Part shown: piece after piece, positions 1-9,126 of the stretch
Numbering within the stretch: the stretch's first letter is position 1
How the letters are laid out: every line of letters begins with the position of its first letter
Source of the DNA: Ramicandelaber brevisporus
Lineage: Eukaryota; Kickxellomycota; Ramicandelaberales; Ramicandelaberaceae
Direction: 5' to 3'
Assembly (NCBI GenBank): GCA_025201865.1
Contig: MU602733.1
Coordinates: forward strand, 28,570 to 69,126
Length of the DNA stretch: 40,557 bases
Notes under the pieces: model-generated
Told to the model about the DNA's origin: nothing
Databases searched by the model: none
Seen by the model: the letters and a program-made list of their open reading frames with translations, nothing else
Translations under genes and position numbers: made by a program

Positions 1-1139
1 AGTCGATAGCCGACCAGTGCGCTGAACAGCGGCCTCTTTGCTATCTCTGGGTGTATGGAGCTACTTCTCTTGCTGTTGCTACTGTTGTTGTTGTTGTTGT
101 TGCTGTTGCCATGATCTCTGCTGTTAATTTCAATTCTGCTGTATACATAGGCGTGGTCGAACATATCAATCCACCTGTGTTCTACTCTCTCTGCGCACTC
201 TGCCTCATCTGCTGAAACTAAGAGCGCGTCAATTCTGCCAAACGACTTTGCCTCGTCATTCTTGCTGCCTTTGCTGTTGTTGTGGTTGCGGCGAGAGTAA
301 ACACCGACGTCGGCATCGCCTCGCTGGAAAGCCCACAGATCCACAAGGCCGAATCTGATCAATCTGTTGCCAATGACTTCGTTGTAATGCTCGCCTTCTG
401 CTGGGTCGAATCTGCCGTCACGGTCTAGCGCTGTAGCCGCCATGTTCAAGTCTGCGCCAATTGCAAGTGGGATACCGGCATACTCGCTACTGAGCCATGT
501 CAGTGCAAACTCCACGTACCGGCCAAAGGCAATACGTGCTTCCTTCTGCACCTCTGAGTGGCCTGATGGAAGGTACATGGAACCATGAATGCGTGTCTGA
601 GGACCAAGGTCGACGATGATGAAACAGATGCGACGGACAAAGTCCAAGTGATATGTGCTGTTGTAGTTTTGTGCTGGGATGTGCTGAAACGGGATAACTA
701 GTTGAGTGGTGCTGGATGCAAGGCGCCTGGAGACGATCACGCCGGCGCGGCCACATTCGAACAGTTGAGCCTTGAACAACTCGCGTGTTCCATCGCAGCG
801 AGCGTCACTGGCTGAAACGCCACTGGTGAGGGTATGTTGTGCTTCTTTGAGTGACTGTGGTTGATGCTGGTGTCCTGGGTGAGAGGGATCAAATGCAGTG
901 CTGAGTGCTGATGTGGGGATTGTGCTGGTTCTGATTTCTGTAGCTGAGAGTATATCTGACTGTTGGAGGGTGATGATGAATGGGGATGGGGACGGAGTGA
1001 CAAGATGGTAAGCGACATTTCTTCTATAAGCTGAGTTGAGAGACTGGAAGTTCAGGCTTCCAATCCGAATGTACTGCTGGTTGCCAGCGGCGAGTATCAA
1101 AATTGGAGGTCCGCGGCCACACTGCCACCGTTGCTGATG
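1..1139 (-). CDS. LINE ORF2, endonuclease domain (partial, runs off the window)
   Basis: An uninterrupted frame of about 379 codons opens after a TGA at 1142-1140 and continues past base 1. It shows the motif series of an endonuclease/exonuclease/phosphatase domain: an N-terminal strand reading RIGSLNFQSLN; SDILSATE carrying the expected metal-binding Glu; MYLPSG; GADLNM carrying the catalytic Asp and Asn; SFGRIDALLVS; and a terminal FDHAYV with the Asp-His pair. In LINEs this domain nicks the target DNA to prime reverse transcription. All catalytic positions that can be seen are present. The frame contains no ATG before the middle of the domain, so translation must depend on ORF1 (frames overlap by 43 bases). 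A short Asn-rich run (about 69-104) lies after the domain. Confidence 0.85.
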
Positions 1140-1567
1140 TCAGCCTCGGGGTGTGTGATCGGCGAATCGTTGACTATATCCATCTTCGCATTGTCAACAC
1201 CATCCACCTGGTCGGCGTGTTCACTGTGCACAGTTTCACGCTCCTCTCCATCACCCATTACAATGTCCTCGACTGTTCGCTCCGCAGTCTCTTGGCTGCT
1301 CTGCGTCGTCTGTTGCAGTTGTTGCTGTTGCTGCTGCTGCTGCTGCTCTTCTTCGGGCTGTGCGGTGCCGTCCGCAACCTGAGGCACCGGCGTAGCAGGG
1401 CTGCTCTCGAGCTGCCAGTTCTTTTGTTCTAATTCATCCAGCTTCCTTTTCTTATCGCCTGCGCGCTGCTCCTTTGCTCCTGCCTGCTCTCTCATCTGCT
1501 CCTCCATCTTCGCAGCGGCAGCGGCTTTGTCGCGGCGCTCTTCTTCTTTTCTCTCTTCTGGCGTCAT
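1097..1567 (-). CDS. LINE ORF1 continuation after the in-frame TAG
   Basis: This frame is in phase with ORF1 and separated from it only by the TAG at 1585-1583 plus five sense codons, so it is probably the C-terminal part of one ORF1 protein. If translated separately, the first ATG is at 1567 and gives 156 residues. The start is strongly charged (Glu/Lys/Arg-rich, probably helical), the middle has a run of nine glutamines encoded by CAG/CAA repeats, and the end is acidic. It stops at a TGA (1099-1097) inside the start of the ORF2 frame. No domain is recognised. Translation could occur by readthrough or re-initiation, or the frame may be a fossil of a single mutation; the sequence alone does not decide. 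Confidence 0.55.
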   Translation of the reverse strand: MTPEERKEEERRDKAAAAAKMEEQMREQAGAKEQRAGDKKRKLDELEQKNWQLESSPATPVPQVADGTAQPEEEQQQQQQQQQLQQTTQSSQETAERTVEDIVMGDGEERETVHSEHADQVDGVDNAKMDIVNDSPITHPEADISNGGSVAADLQF

Positions 1568-1582
1568 CGGCGACACAGCCGG

Positions 1583-2674
1583 CTACGCGAGAGGCGAGCT
1601 CGGCGCAACTGGTGTAGAGTCGACAGTGCCGTCCTTGTATCTAAATTTGTCATCAACCGGCGACCTGGGGGCACTCTGAGCCACTGCTCGAGGTGGCGAG
1701 CTCGGGCGGACCGGGCTGGCTACAGGCGGCGGCGTGGCGGCTCTCAGGACCACCGGTGGAATCGGAGCTACCGGTGGGTAGCCATACTTCTTCTCAATCT
1801 TGCAGTTCCTTGCATAATGACCAGCAGCACCGCAATTGTTGCACTTGTCATTGTGCTGGCTGATAACCAAGAAATTGGAGCCAATCTCGACCTTGTGCTT
1901 GTCGGCAGCAAGATCACTAAGACGCTCCAGCTCTCCCTTACGATCTCCCTTGATATGGAGATAGCTGTACTCTCCCAAGATAATGTTTGTGTTCCCTTCT
2001 ACAAATGTTGCCACCTCACGGAAGTGTGCCATACTATCCGATGGCATCTTGGCCAGCTTAAACAGCTTGTTGACCAGAGCCAGGCGGGTTGTCGGGTCAC
2101 TAACGTTCATCTTAATCGTAAACACAACTGTGTTGGCAGTGCCAACGCTCGTCTGATATTCAATCTTGTCTTCCTTGAGCTTGTTGAGGACAACGCCGGC
2201 AATTGCCGGCGTGTCCAGATAGAAGCTAAGGAATTTGTTGCCCGAAGAAACCATGTTCCCAATGTTTGCGTTGCTCATAATACTCAGCATGGTGCACTCC
2301 GCTGTACGGTTCTCCAACTTCATCGTAACTGCAATGCGTTGGTTGTCTAAATCATTGTTCAGACGCACTATTTTCTTTGAGAGGCTCCCATAATGGATGC
2401 CCAGCATTTTGCCCATGTCACTCTCATTTTCAATGCCAAAGCGGTATGCGTCGGAAGACTCAATGCTTCCTTTCACATACGCACCGTTTTCCTTTTGAGC
2501 CAAAGGCTTCGCTCCAAAAACAGGGGTTACCCCCTTACTCGCAGCCATTGCGAAGCTAATCTTCGAGATGGGCTCCGAAACAAGAGCTGCAGAAGCAGCA
2601 GGAGCGTTAGAGACGTCAGTCGCTCCAGGAGCCAAGTTGGCCATAGTACTCGTTGACACAGTAGTAACAGACAT
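1583..2674 (-). CDS. LINE ORF1, gag-like nucleic-acid-binding protein (to the amber stop)
   Basis: 363 codons from an ATG at 2674 to a TAG at 1585-1583. The visible landmark is one retroviral-type zinc knuckle, C278-x2-C281-x4-H286-x4-C291, preceded by a roughly 200-residue region of mixed helix/strand character and followed by a proline-rich tail (about 297-350). This layout matches ORF1 proteins of fungal LINEs, which coat the element RNA and help form the retrotransposition particle. The same frame stays open for another 162 codons after the TAG, so the ancestral or alternative product may be about 525 residues. Family assignment rests on the zinc knuckle plus the adjacent endonuclease; the rest is not recognisable by eye. 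Confidence 0.8.
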   Translation of the reverse strand: MSVTTVSTSTMANLAPGATDVSNAPAASAALVSEPISKISFAMAASKGVTPVFGAKPLAQKENGAYVKGSIESSDAYRFGIENESDMGKMLGIHYGSLSKKIVRLNNDLDNQRIAVTMKLENRTAECTMLSIMSNANIGNMVSSGNKFLSFYLDTPAIAGVVLNKLKEDKIEYQTSVGTANTVVFTIKMNVSDPTTRLALVNKLFKLAKMPSDSMAHFREVATFVEGNTNIILGEYSYLHIKGDRKGELERLSDLAADKHKVEIGSNFLVISQHNDKCNNCGAAGHYARNCKIEKKYGYPPVAPIPPVVLRAATPPPVASPVRPSSPPRAVAQSAPRSPVDDKFRYKDGTVDSTPVAPSSPLA

Positions 2675-2939
2675 AGTCGTTTTGACGATCGCGCGTGTAG
2701 CTGCTATTTAACCCAGAGAATTTATTATTCCGAAAAATGAATTTTTAGTCGATGTCTATTCTATACAACATGACCCGCTGTGGATGATGGAACAATGTTC
2801 ATTCTGTAACGTGCTTTTGGGGGACTAAAAAATGAGGGACTTTAAAAACTAAAACTAAAGGAAAAGTAAGGGAAGCAGCTGTGGCACAAAAGCTGCTTTC
2901 CCCTCAAATGAAAGATAACAACTAAAAAGGATAGCATGC
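2675..2939. other. Spacer between LINE ORF1 and the small secreted gene
   Basis: AT-rich stretch that must hold the LINE 5' leader (with an internal promoter, if the element is active) on its left and the 3' end of the secreted-protein gene on its right. No open frame, tRNA-like structure or clear insertion boundary is visible. Confidence 0.4.
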
Positions 2940-3311
2940 TTAAAGGGTAATGCGTACTCCAGAAATCATGTTCTTCAAACCATCGATTTCAAAGTTGGCT
3001 GGGAAGTTCTTGGCCGGAATGCTCCAGGTTTTGGACTTGCCGGTGCAGTTAGCATGCTCAGTAAAGGTGATGGTGCCAGTTTTAGTTGGAACATTGGTGT
3101 TCCATCTGGCAGAGAAGACCGCATCGTTAAGTACCTCGACTGGGTAACAGAATGAGCATGGACCCTTAATCGGGAAAGATCTTCCGGCCATCGCACCGTT
3201 GAAATATGGCTCGGAGAAATAAAAGACATCAAAGTATGGTTGCGTAGAGTTTTGGGCCGAAACGGTAGCGGCGGTAGCGGCCAGAGCGAATGCAGCTGCG
3301 GAGAACTTCAT
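2940..3311 (-). CDS. Small secreted protein, probable beta/gamma-crystallin-like fold
   Basis: 123 residues from an ATG at 3311. Residues 1-19 are a clean secretion signal (charged start, Ala-rich core, VSA-Q cleavage). The mature part of about 104 residues is beta-strand-like with three cysteines. Its texture recalls a two-Greek-key beta/gamma-crystallin unit: an early aromatic segment YFSEPYFNG, then TFTEHANCTGKS (compare the usual Y/F-x-E-x-x-x-C-x-G pattern) and a closing ISGVRITL strand. Such proteins occur among small secreted fungal proteins; a specific role cannot be stated. A TATA-like box sits 134 bp upstream, which fits a strongly expressed secreted gene. The fold call is by motif resemblance only; the secretion call is much firmer. 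Confidence 0.72.
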   Translation of the reverse strand: MKFSAAAFALAATAATVSAQNSTQPYFDVFYFSEPYFNGAMAGRSFPIKGPCSFCYPVEVLNDAVFSARWNTNVPTKTGTITFTEHANCTGKSKTWSIPAKNFPANFEIDGLKNMISGVRITL

Positions 3312-3444
3312 GGCGAGAGGTTATACGTTGTTGGTTGGTTGCAGTAAGCGGGGGGAGGGGGAGGGGACAGAGGAGAGAATGCTGTGAGTTGAGATGATGC
3401 GAAGCTGTTCATGAGCGAGACAATATTGAGGAATCCAGCGTCCT

Positions 3445-3452
3445 CTTTTATA
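3445..3452 (-). promoter_or_regulatory. TATA box of the small secreted gene
   Basis: On the minus strand the bases read TATAAAAG, 134 bp before the ATG at 3311, followed by a purine/pyrimidine-biased leader. It is a consensus match at a plausible distance; the transcription start is not known. Confidence 0.5.
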
Positions 3453-3753
3453 CCTTGCTGAACCCGCAGCATCTTTTGTACACAACCTATAATTAGCATC
3501 AACCTCGACATGGCCATACCGCACTCACTCATTTACACACAGTCACTCACATGTTCACTCAGTCCTTCAAAAAAGAAAATATCCGATATCGTAATCACGA
3601 ACATTCGAGCGGCTTGAACTGCGGAGCTAAGAGTCGTGTACTCTTGTCTGTATTTATGTCCATGTCAAACTCAGAATAGATTATTCTGGAGCACAAACTA
3701 TCTTTGATGTGTCTGTCCGATCCTATTCCTGTCAAAAAAGTGATTAAATTAAG

Positions 3754-3780
3754 AAAAAAAAACAAAAACAAAAACAAAAA
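3754..3780. repeat. A-rich (CAAAAA)n microsatellite
   Basis: A run of A followed by about three units of CAAAAA. A similar but longer tract lies at 31181-31239. It may be a simple repeat or the tail of a decayed retroelement; no element body was recognised next to it. Confidence 0.7.
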
Positions 3781-4621
3781 TAGTTTATTCTCCGATACAC
3801 TAGTGCCGAGTTCTCGCGATTACTTTGCTTGCTCTATCGCAGTTTAAAATGATGTTTAATACCGTATTCATCCATCGAGAGCGTTTGTGGTGTGCAGCTT
3901 GCTGGTCATTTCACGCCGAACCAACATGCCGGAGCGCTGCTGTTGCAATTAGCAGAGCAGTGGTGGTTTGTTGTTGATCAGCCTCTCCCAGCCCGTGCCA
4001 AGTTTGCAGCAGACACCGGCAGCTTGCATCATCGAGAAAGAATGTGCAGCAGCTGCAGATTGCGAATTGCGAGTTGTGGATTGTGGATTGCAAAGTGGGA
4101 TATTGCGAACGGAGGAAATGGAGGAAATGGGAATGAAGAATGGAAATGTATCTGCGCAGCGAAGAAGGGACTCGCAGCATCGACGAACGTTGTGGCCAAG
4201 CGAGCTTCATTAAAGCGCAGACGGGTGGTTGGTCTCGTCTCTGTATTTACGGCAGTGCCACGACACGCGTGTCTCGGAAGGCATCGCCGAGGTAAACAAG
4301 AGTCTGCAACAGTAAGGACATATCACACTCCACTTTCGAGGAAGCGGCAAGTTGCACACCCACCCCTCGGCGCCATTCAACTGACGCCGCGTTTCATGCT
4401 GAATTTATGGGATTCAGCAGCCTTTCATTTCTCGCTGGAATCGTGCCATTAACCGATCTGCCAAAAAAGAAAGGATGAGCTGTAAGATGTTGCTTGAAAA
4501 GGTGAGAAAATGCAGACATGCAGAGATGCAATCAAGAAGATGTGAAAGAGTCAATGAGAGGTTATGAGGGTGATTGTGCATGTGTGCAAAAATGCAATGT
4601 GAAAGTTATGAGACAAGTGAA

Positions 4622-7096
4622 TTATTGCAGAAGACGCATCAGGACGGCCGAGTCAGCCGACGAAGGGACAGCGCCATAGCCGTTGATACGATGATTAGTT
4701 GAGAGTGGAGCAGTGTGTTGCTGGATGGATTCAGTCTGCTCAACGTCAAAGATGGCACAATTGCCACCGGCGGGACACTCGTCATCATCATCTGAATCAC
4801 TCAGCATCACTGCGCTGTCAACATTGGTGGCGGCAATGGAGTTTGGCTGAACTTGATCATTGAGATTGAGCTGGCTAGTGCGAGTCGTCAGGGAATGGCC
4901 CGGGTGAGCAACAACATTGTCCTTGAATGAGAGGCTGGCCAAAATGACTGGATCCAGATCATCGTCGTCGTCATCGGCCCAGTTGAAGCTCATCTTAAGC
5001 GAGCCAAAGCCGCTGTTTGATGACGAGGCGAGCGTGTCTGGCAAGTCAGCGGTGACTTTAGGAGCTGCAATCTTGACAGGCTGAGGAGCAACGGCGATGG
5101 TTGCGGAAACAAGCGATGCGTTGGTTGTGGAAGCGGGAGTGGCAGCAGATGAGATGCCCATGATTGGCGAGGTAACAGAGCTCAACGAGATGTCAGTGAT
5201 CGAGCCAACCAGAGTAGAGGCGAGAGATTGGGCAGAATCCAGAGCCTTGACGGGGCATCCAGGACCATATGGACTTGGCGCGGTGGCCTCGGCTGGATTA
5301 GGAGCAATCACCGGAGTTGGGGCGGCAATTGGAATGTCGCGCAGCTTGGAGGACTGCATGGCGGCACAGCCACCAGCATGCACAGCAGCGCCGGCAATCT
5401 TGCCCATCAAACTGTCAATGTCAGAGAAGCGGCGCTCGATGCGGTGAAGCATTGGGCGGTAGTGCGCAGATGTTGGCGAGAGCGGCGAGGCGACAGACTG
5501 ATCCACAGCCACAGTGGTGCTGCGGTGGGCCGAGTGGTTGTGAATGCGGGCAAAGAAGGAATCGTCCAAGCCAGAGCTTTGGCGAGCCAGTGGACCAGGA
5601 ATAACACCGGCTGGTGAGAGGAACGGCGTGGTCGGACTGCACAGTTCGCTGCGAACACCAGTGATGTCCGGAAGATCAACGGCACCGAACTGGCCGGTGG
5701 GGTTGCGGGAGACGGCATTGGAGCGGAAGAGCTTGCTTGGAATGCTGAGGAGCGGGTAGCGCTGAGCAAACTTGTTGGTAGTCGAGGTAGGAGAGCAGCA
5801 GGTGGAGCTGGTTGGCGAGAAGACGGCTGTGGCAGCGCTGGTCGAAACTTTGACAGGCGAGGCTGGAGCAGGCGTGATGACGGGAGAAGCTGCGGCGGTG
5901 GTAGTGTTGGATGACGAGGCAGACGAGAACAGCGAGGCTGGGATGTGGCGCTGGATAAAGTTGGGCTTCTTTGGCAGCGCATACACCTTGTCACCGTGCT
6001 GCAGAGTCTTGGTAGCCCACTGCTGGAACTCGGTAATGTCACAGCGCACATCTGGAGAGCAGAAAACGCGGTCAGTCAGGAACTGCGCCACAGCCTTGTT
6101 CGAGAAGCCGGCACGGGCACCGCAGGTGCGACGCTCAATGAACGCAGCGCCGTCCTCAAGGAACTTGGCAAAGTTGGAGTCGGACGGGTGCGGGTCCTGC
6201 CACAGCTGCACGCCGTATGTCATGTTGATCAGGATGATGCCGAGGGACCAGATGTCGTTTGCAGCCGGAGAGTATGTTGGCCAGTATGGATGGCGGTTCT
6301 CGGCAGCCATGTATGGAGCAGAGCCGCACTCAAAGTCATCGGTCAGCGTCTCCATCGTGGCAAGACCAAAATCGGTCAGCTTGATGGAAACATTGGAGCC
6401 GCTGCTCGAGCACATGAAGTTTTCGGGCTTCAAGTCGCGGTGGAAGATGCCACGGGCGTGGATCCAGGCCACGGCGTCCAGAATCTGCTTGAAGAGTTCA
6501 GCAGTCTCACGGGCACGCTTGTTGGCAACGGCCTGGTTGGCAAATGCCGACTCGGACGGGATGGGGCGTTCGGTGATCCAGTCGTAGAGGTCAGTGCCAT
6601 CAACATACTCAATCAGAAGGAACAGCCAGTCGTCGTGGTCAAACGAGCGGTGCATGCGCACAATGTAAGGATGCGGGCCAGCCTTGGCGTGGATGACAGC
6701 CTCCTGGCGCTGCAGCTCCATCTGCTCGGGAGTCAGATAGAGCTTGCTCAGGCACTTGATGGCGTACTGGTTGCCGGTTGAGAGCTCGCGGGCCAGGTAA
6801 ACCAGGGCATACGAACCCGAGCCAAGGAGCCTCATCAGCTGATACTCTTGACCGCTCTCAGAGTCCAGGATGACCGTGTTGATGCTGAATGGCTGGATCG
6901 GCGACTGAGCGGGCATGCCGTAGCCATCATCAACAAAGTCATCCTCGTAGTCCTCATCGTCATCATAGTACTCGCTTGAGCCGTTTGAGGAGGCAGACGC
7001 GGCGGACGCGGAGGCGGAGACGGGCGGTGGGATGAGCACCGACAGCTGCGGCGTAAAATGGGTGGCCGGAGCAGGAACAGCAGCGACAGAAGCCAT
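4622..7096 (-). CDS. Ser/Thr protein kinase of the Ran1/Ksp1/Vhs1 type
   Basis: 824 residues from an ATG at 7096. After an Ala/Ser-rich and acidic N-terminus (acidic run about 44-57), the kinase domain spans about 86-365: glycine loop LGSGSYALVY (91-100), ATP lysine K114, helix-C Glu near 132, catalytic loop HRDLKPEN (219-226, base D221), DFG 242-244, and GSAPYMAAE at 258-266. The HRDLKPENFM plus GSAPYM combination and the TDDFECGS segment are typical of fungal Ran1/Pat1, Ksp1 and Vhs1/Sks1 kinases, which act in nutrient and mating/meiosis signalling. The APE position reads AAE. The C-terminal 450 residues are low complexity, Ser/Thr/Pro-rich with acidic patches, and likely regulatory. The exact orthologue is unresolved. 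Confidence 0.9.
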   Translation of the reverse strand: MASVAAVPAPATHFTPQLSVLIPPPVSASASAASASSNGSSEYYDDDEDYEDDFVDDGYGMPAQSPIQPFSINTVILDSESGQEYQLMRLLGSGSYALVYLARELSTGNQYAIKCLSKLYLTPEQMELQRQEAVIHAKAGPHPYIVRMHRSFDHDDWLFLLIEYVDGTDLYDWITERPIPSESAFANQAVANKRARETAELFKQILDAVAWIHARGIFHRDLKPENFMCSSSGSNVSIKLTDFGLATMETLTDDFECGSAPYMAAENRHPYWPTYSPAANDIWSLGIILINMTYGVQLWQDPHPSDSNFAKFLEDGAAFIERRTCGARAGFSNKAVAQFLTDRVFCSPDVRCDITEFQQWATKTLQHGDKVYALPKKPNFIQRHIPASLFSSASSSNTTTAAASPVITPAPASPVKVSTSAATAVFSPTSSTCCSPTSTTNKFAQRYPLLSIPSKLFRSNAVSRNPTGQFGAVDLPDITGVRSELCSPTTPFLSPAGVIPGPLARQSSGLDDSFFARIHNHSAHRSTTVAVDQSVASPLSPTSAHYRPMLHRIERRFSDIDSLMGKIAGAAVHAGGCAAMQSSKLRDIPIAAPTPVIAPNPAEATAPSPYGPGCPVKALDSAQSLASTLVGSITDISLSSVTSPIMGISSAATPASTTNASLVSATIAVAPQPVKIAAPKVTADLPDTLASSSNSGFGSLKMSFNWADDDDDDLDPVILASLSFKDNVVAHPGHSLTTRTSQLNLNDQVQPNSIAATNVDSAVMLSDSDDDDECPAGGNCAIFDVEQTESIQQHTAPLSTNHRINGYGAVPSSADSAVLMRLLQ

Positions 7097-9126
7097 CTGA
7101 TGGAGATGTCAATCGAGCAGGGCGGTCAGAAGTAATGAATATAATGTAGTTGGGATGTGTTTGATGGAGAGAGAAATAAGCGCTGGAAAGAAAGAAAGTG
7201 AGTGATTGAGGAGTGTGTTTGTATGTGACAGTAAAGTTTGTTGTAGAGCTGTGAAATGTTAACAATGTGGATGTTAAGATGATGGAAGAGAGCTGATGTT
7301 TGGAGGAGTGGTCAAGAGGTTAAAGAGCTGGAAAAAGAAGGAGATGGTGAGAGTAAAGCAAAAGCAAATAGAATGTGTTGGTATTTGGAGTATATGTGGT
7401 AGTAAGTCAGTAAGTAAGTGGGTAAGTGAGTAAATATGTGTGGGTATTGGTGGTATAAGAGTACAATGTGAGCTGGCACAGACAGGTGTGCAGGTTTGGA
7501 CCGAGGGCTGCTTAGTCGCTACCTCGCAATGGACGACAGACGGCGCAGGTGGGTGCTAACCGCGAAGAGGTAGGTTTGCGAAGAAGAAGCGGATATGACT
7601 GTTTGTGACTCAATTGTTGTGGCTAGTGTCTCTTTTTAGGAAAAGCTGCGCAAATCTCTGGCGAGGTTATCAGCGAGCTTCTTGGTAGGTGTGTGTGTGT
7701 GGTTTTGGTGGAGTTGATGAGGTGGAAGAAAGTGATGTGTTGGGATGTGACGCTGCGCGCCGAGCGAGATTGTGAAGAGGGTGGTGAAGAGCTTCAAGCG
7801 TCGTCGAGAATGCTCTCGAATTAGTAAAAAAAAAGAAAAGGGTGTGCTGGGCTGCGGAAGCTCTTTCTCTCTTCGTTTCTCGTTTTGTGAGGTTGTTGTT
7901 GCGAGTGGTGTGTGCGCACGGAGCAACCTCGTTGGATGGATGGGTGGTGGATGAATGGAGGGGGTGGTTTGGTGATGGTGGTCTGATGGTATGATATAAA
8001 TAATGCTCAGGGGGATGGATGAATGGTGCTGCCGAGCCGAGCTCGCTGGGAAGCAGTGGGGGAGGTGTGTGTGCCGGTTGCTGGTGATGATGCGTACGGG
8101 CTTCTCAGAGAAAAAGGCGATGTTGGCTCTCTCTTTGTGAGGCAGGTTGGGATATGGATGGATGGATGGTAGCCTCAAGCTGTGTGTGTACGTGTGTACG
8201 TGTGTGTGTGCGGGGCCAGTCCGAGTGGCAGAGAGTATGGTGCGATCGGCTCTCACTCGCTTCAACAACGGCTACTGCTACTGGCGGTTGTGCGACCCTG
8301 TGCTTCAAGACTGTGCAGGAAATGGACAGCACAATCAACAACAACTACAGCAACAACTACAGCAACGGAGAGCGACTGGACAACTGGAACGGCTACAGTG
8401 GAGGCTGAACGCAGCAACGAAGGCTGGGGGGGGGAGGCTGGCAGGTGTGGTTGTGGTGGTAGTGGTGGTGGCGAGCAATGAACAGGCAGCGATGATGAAA
8501 AAGAACAGTATGACAAAAAGGAAAAAAAAAAACGAAATGAATAAACGTAAAAGAAATTTGCAGGAGGGAGAAAAACGCACAATTTGGGCTGAGCAGCTTG
8601 AACTTCCTTCCTGGTTGACACTCGCGCGGTTGCTCACCTACACTTCAGACTCACCTCACCTCACACTCACACTCACACTCACACTCACGAGCAAGCAAGT
8701 GGGTTCGTGAGTGAGTTCGTGAGTGAGCTTCTGTTTTCTTTTTTTTTTTGAACAATGTGCTTCTTTCGGAGTATGTCATTTGGTTACCCGATCCCAACTC
8801 ACTAACAGTCACGTTCTGTCAGCCCAACAAGGCGAGAATGAGTCAACAAAAGACGACATAGTCTCCACCTCCCGCTCGCTCGTCAAAATTAGCATGCTGG
8901 GGAAGTACACCAGCTCAAACCCCCCACCCCCACTAATTGCAGGTGTAAATCTTTGTACTTCGAGATTGTGAGCATGTTGCCATTCACTTCACGATGAATC
9001 AACACATAGATAAGTCTTTTTCAATAAAAAAGCAGTTTGCAACAGTAACAAAGTAAGAAAAGGGAAGTAAAAAAGGATGGTGAATTAATGAATTAATTGA
9101 ATTGTTGATTGTAACTGATGTTTCGT
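7097..9126. other. Long spacer upstream of the kinase, downstream of the RasGEF gene
   Basis: About 2 kb with no convincing gene. It must contain the kinase promoter and leader (minus strand) and the RasGEF 3' end (near 9000-9126, AT-rich). It is full of simple sequence: (GTAAGT)-like runs near 7405-7435, a GT-rich tract near 8180-8212, CAACTACAG-type repeats at 8336-8367, and a (CACTCA)n tract at 8650-8689. Open frames here are by-products of these repeats. A leader this long suggests complex control of the kinase or an undetected leader intron. Confidence 0.6.
8650..8689. repeat. (CACTCA)n minisatellite
   Basis: About six CACTCA/CACCTCA units in a row, followed after a short gap by a GTGAGT repeat near 8707-8728. 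The two tracts are partly complementary and could pair into a hairpin, since TGAGTG is the reverse complement of CACTCA. Confidence 0.65.

Larger units (their letters stand above)
1..2674 (-). mobile_element. Non-LTR (LINE) retrotransposon, 5' portion, cut by the window edge
   Basis: Three consecutive minus-strand reading frames form the front half of a LINE: an ORF1 with a CCHC zinc knuckle, its in-frame continuation, and an ORF2 starting with an apurinic-type endonuclease of the EEP family. Reverse transcriptase should follow the endonuclease and would lie beyond base 1, so it is not visible. No long terminal repeat is seen on the right side. The 5' end of the element is not defined; I see no target-site duplication because the 3' end is missing. 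The order gag-like protein, endonuclease, (RT) is that of Tad/I/L1-type LINEs. Frames are largely open, which suggests a young copy, apart from one TAG in ORF1. Confidence 0.88.
3312..4621. other. Intergenic region between the secreted gene and the kinase 3' end
   Basis: About 1.3 kb. The left 300-400 bases are the promoter and leader of the secreted gene. The middle holds an A-rich repeat (3754-3780) and AT-rich sequence. A plus-strand open frame at 3892-4452 (186 codons) has biased, unstructured composition with no signature and is not called as a gene. Around 4060-4120 there are short imperfect tandem repeats (attgcga/attgtgg-like and ggaaatgga). No RNA gene was recognised. Confidence 0.6.

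Noticed and set aside
3892-4452. Plus-strand frame of 186 codons in the first intergenic gap
   Set aside because: Composition is irregular, with no domain, signal peptide or conserved-looking blocks, and it is crossed by short DNA repeats. It is the length expected by chance in GC-balanced DNA.
7073-7096. Possible 3' splice site (CAG) directly before the kinase ATG
   Set aside because: A CAG precedes the ATG on the minus strand, but no matching donor or branch site could be chosen with confidence in the repetitive leader.
7636-8710. Open frames on both strands in the kinase upstream region
   Set aside because: They consist of translated microsatellites (His/Thr/Pro or Val/Gly runs) and lack any protein signature.
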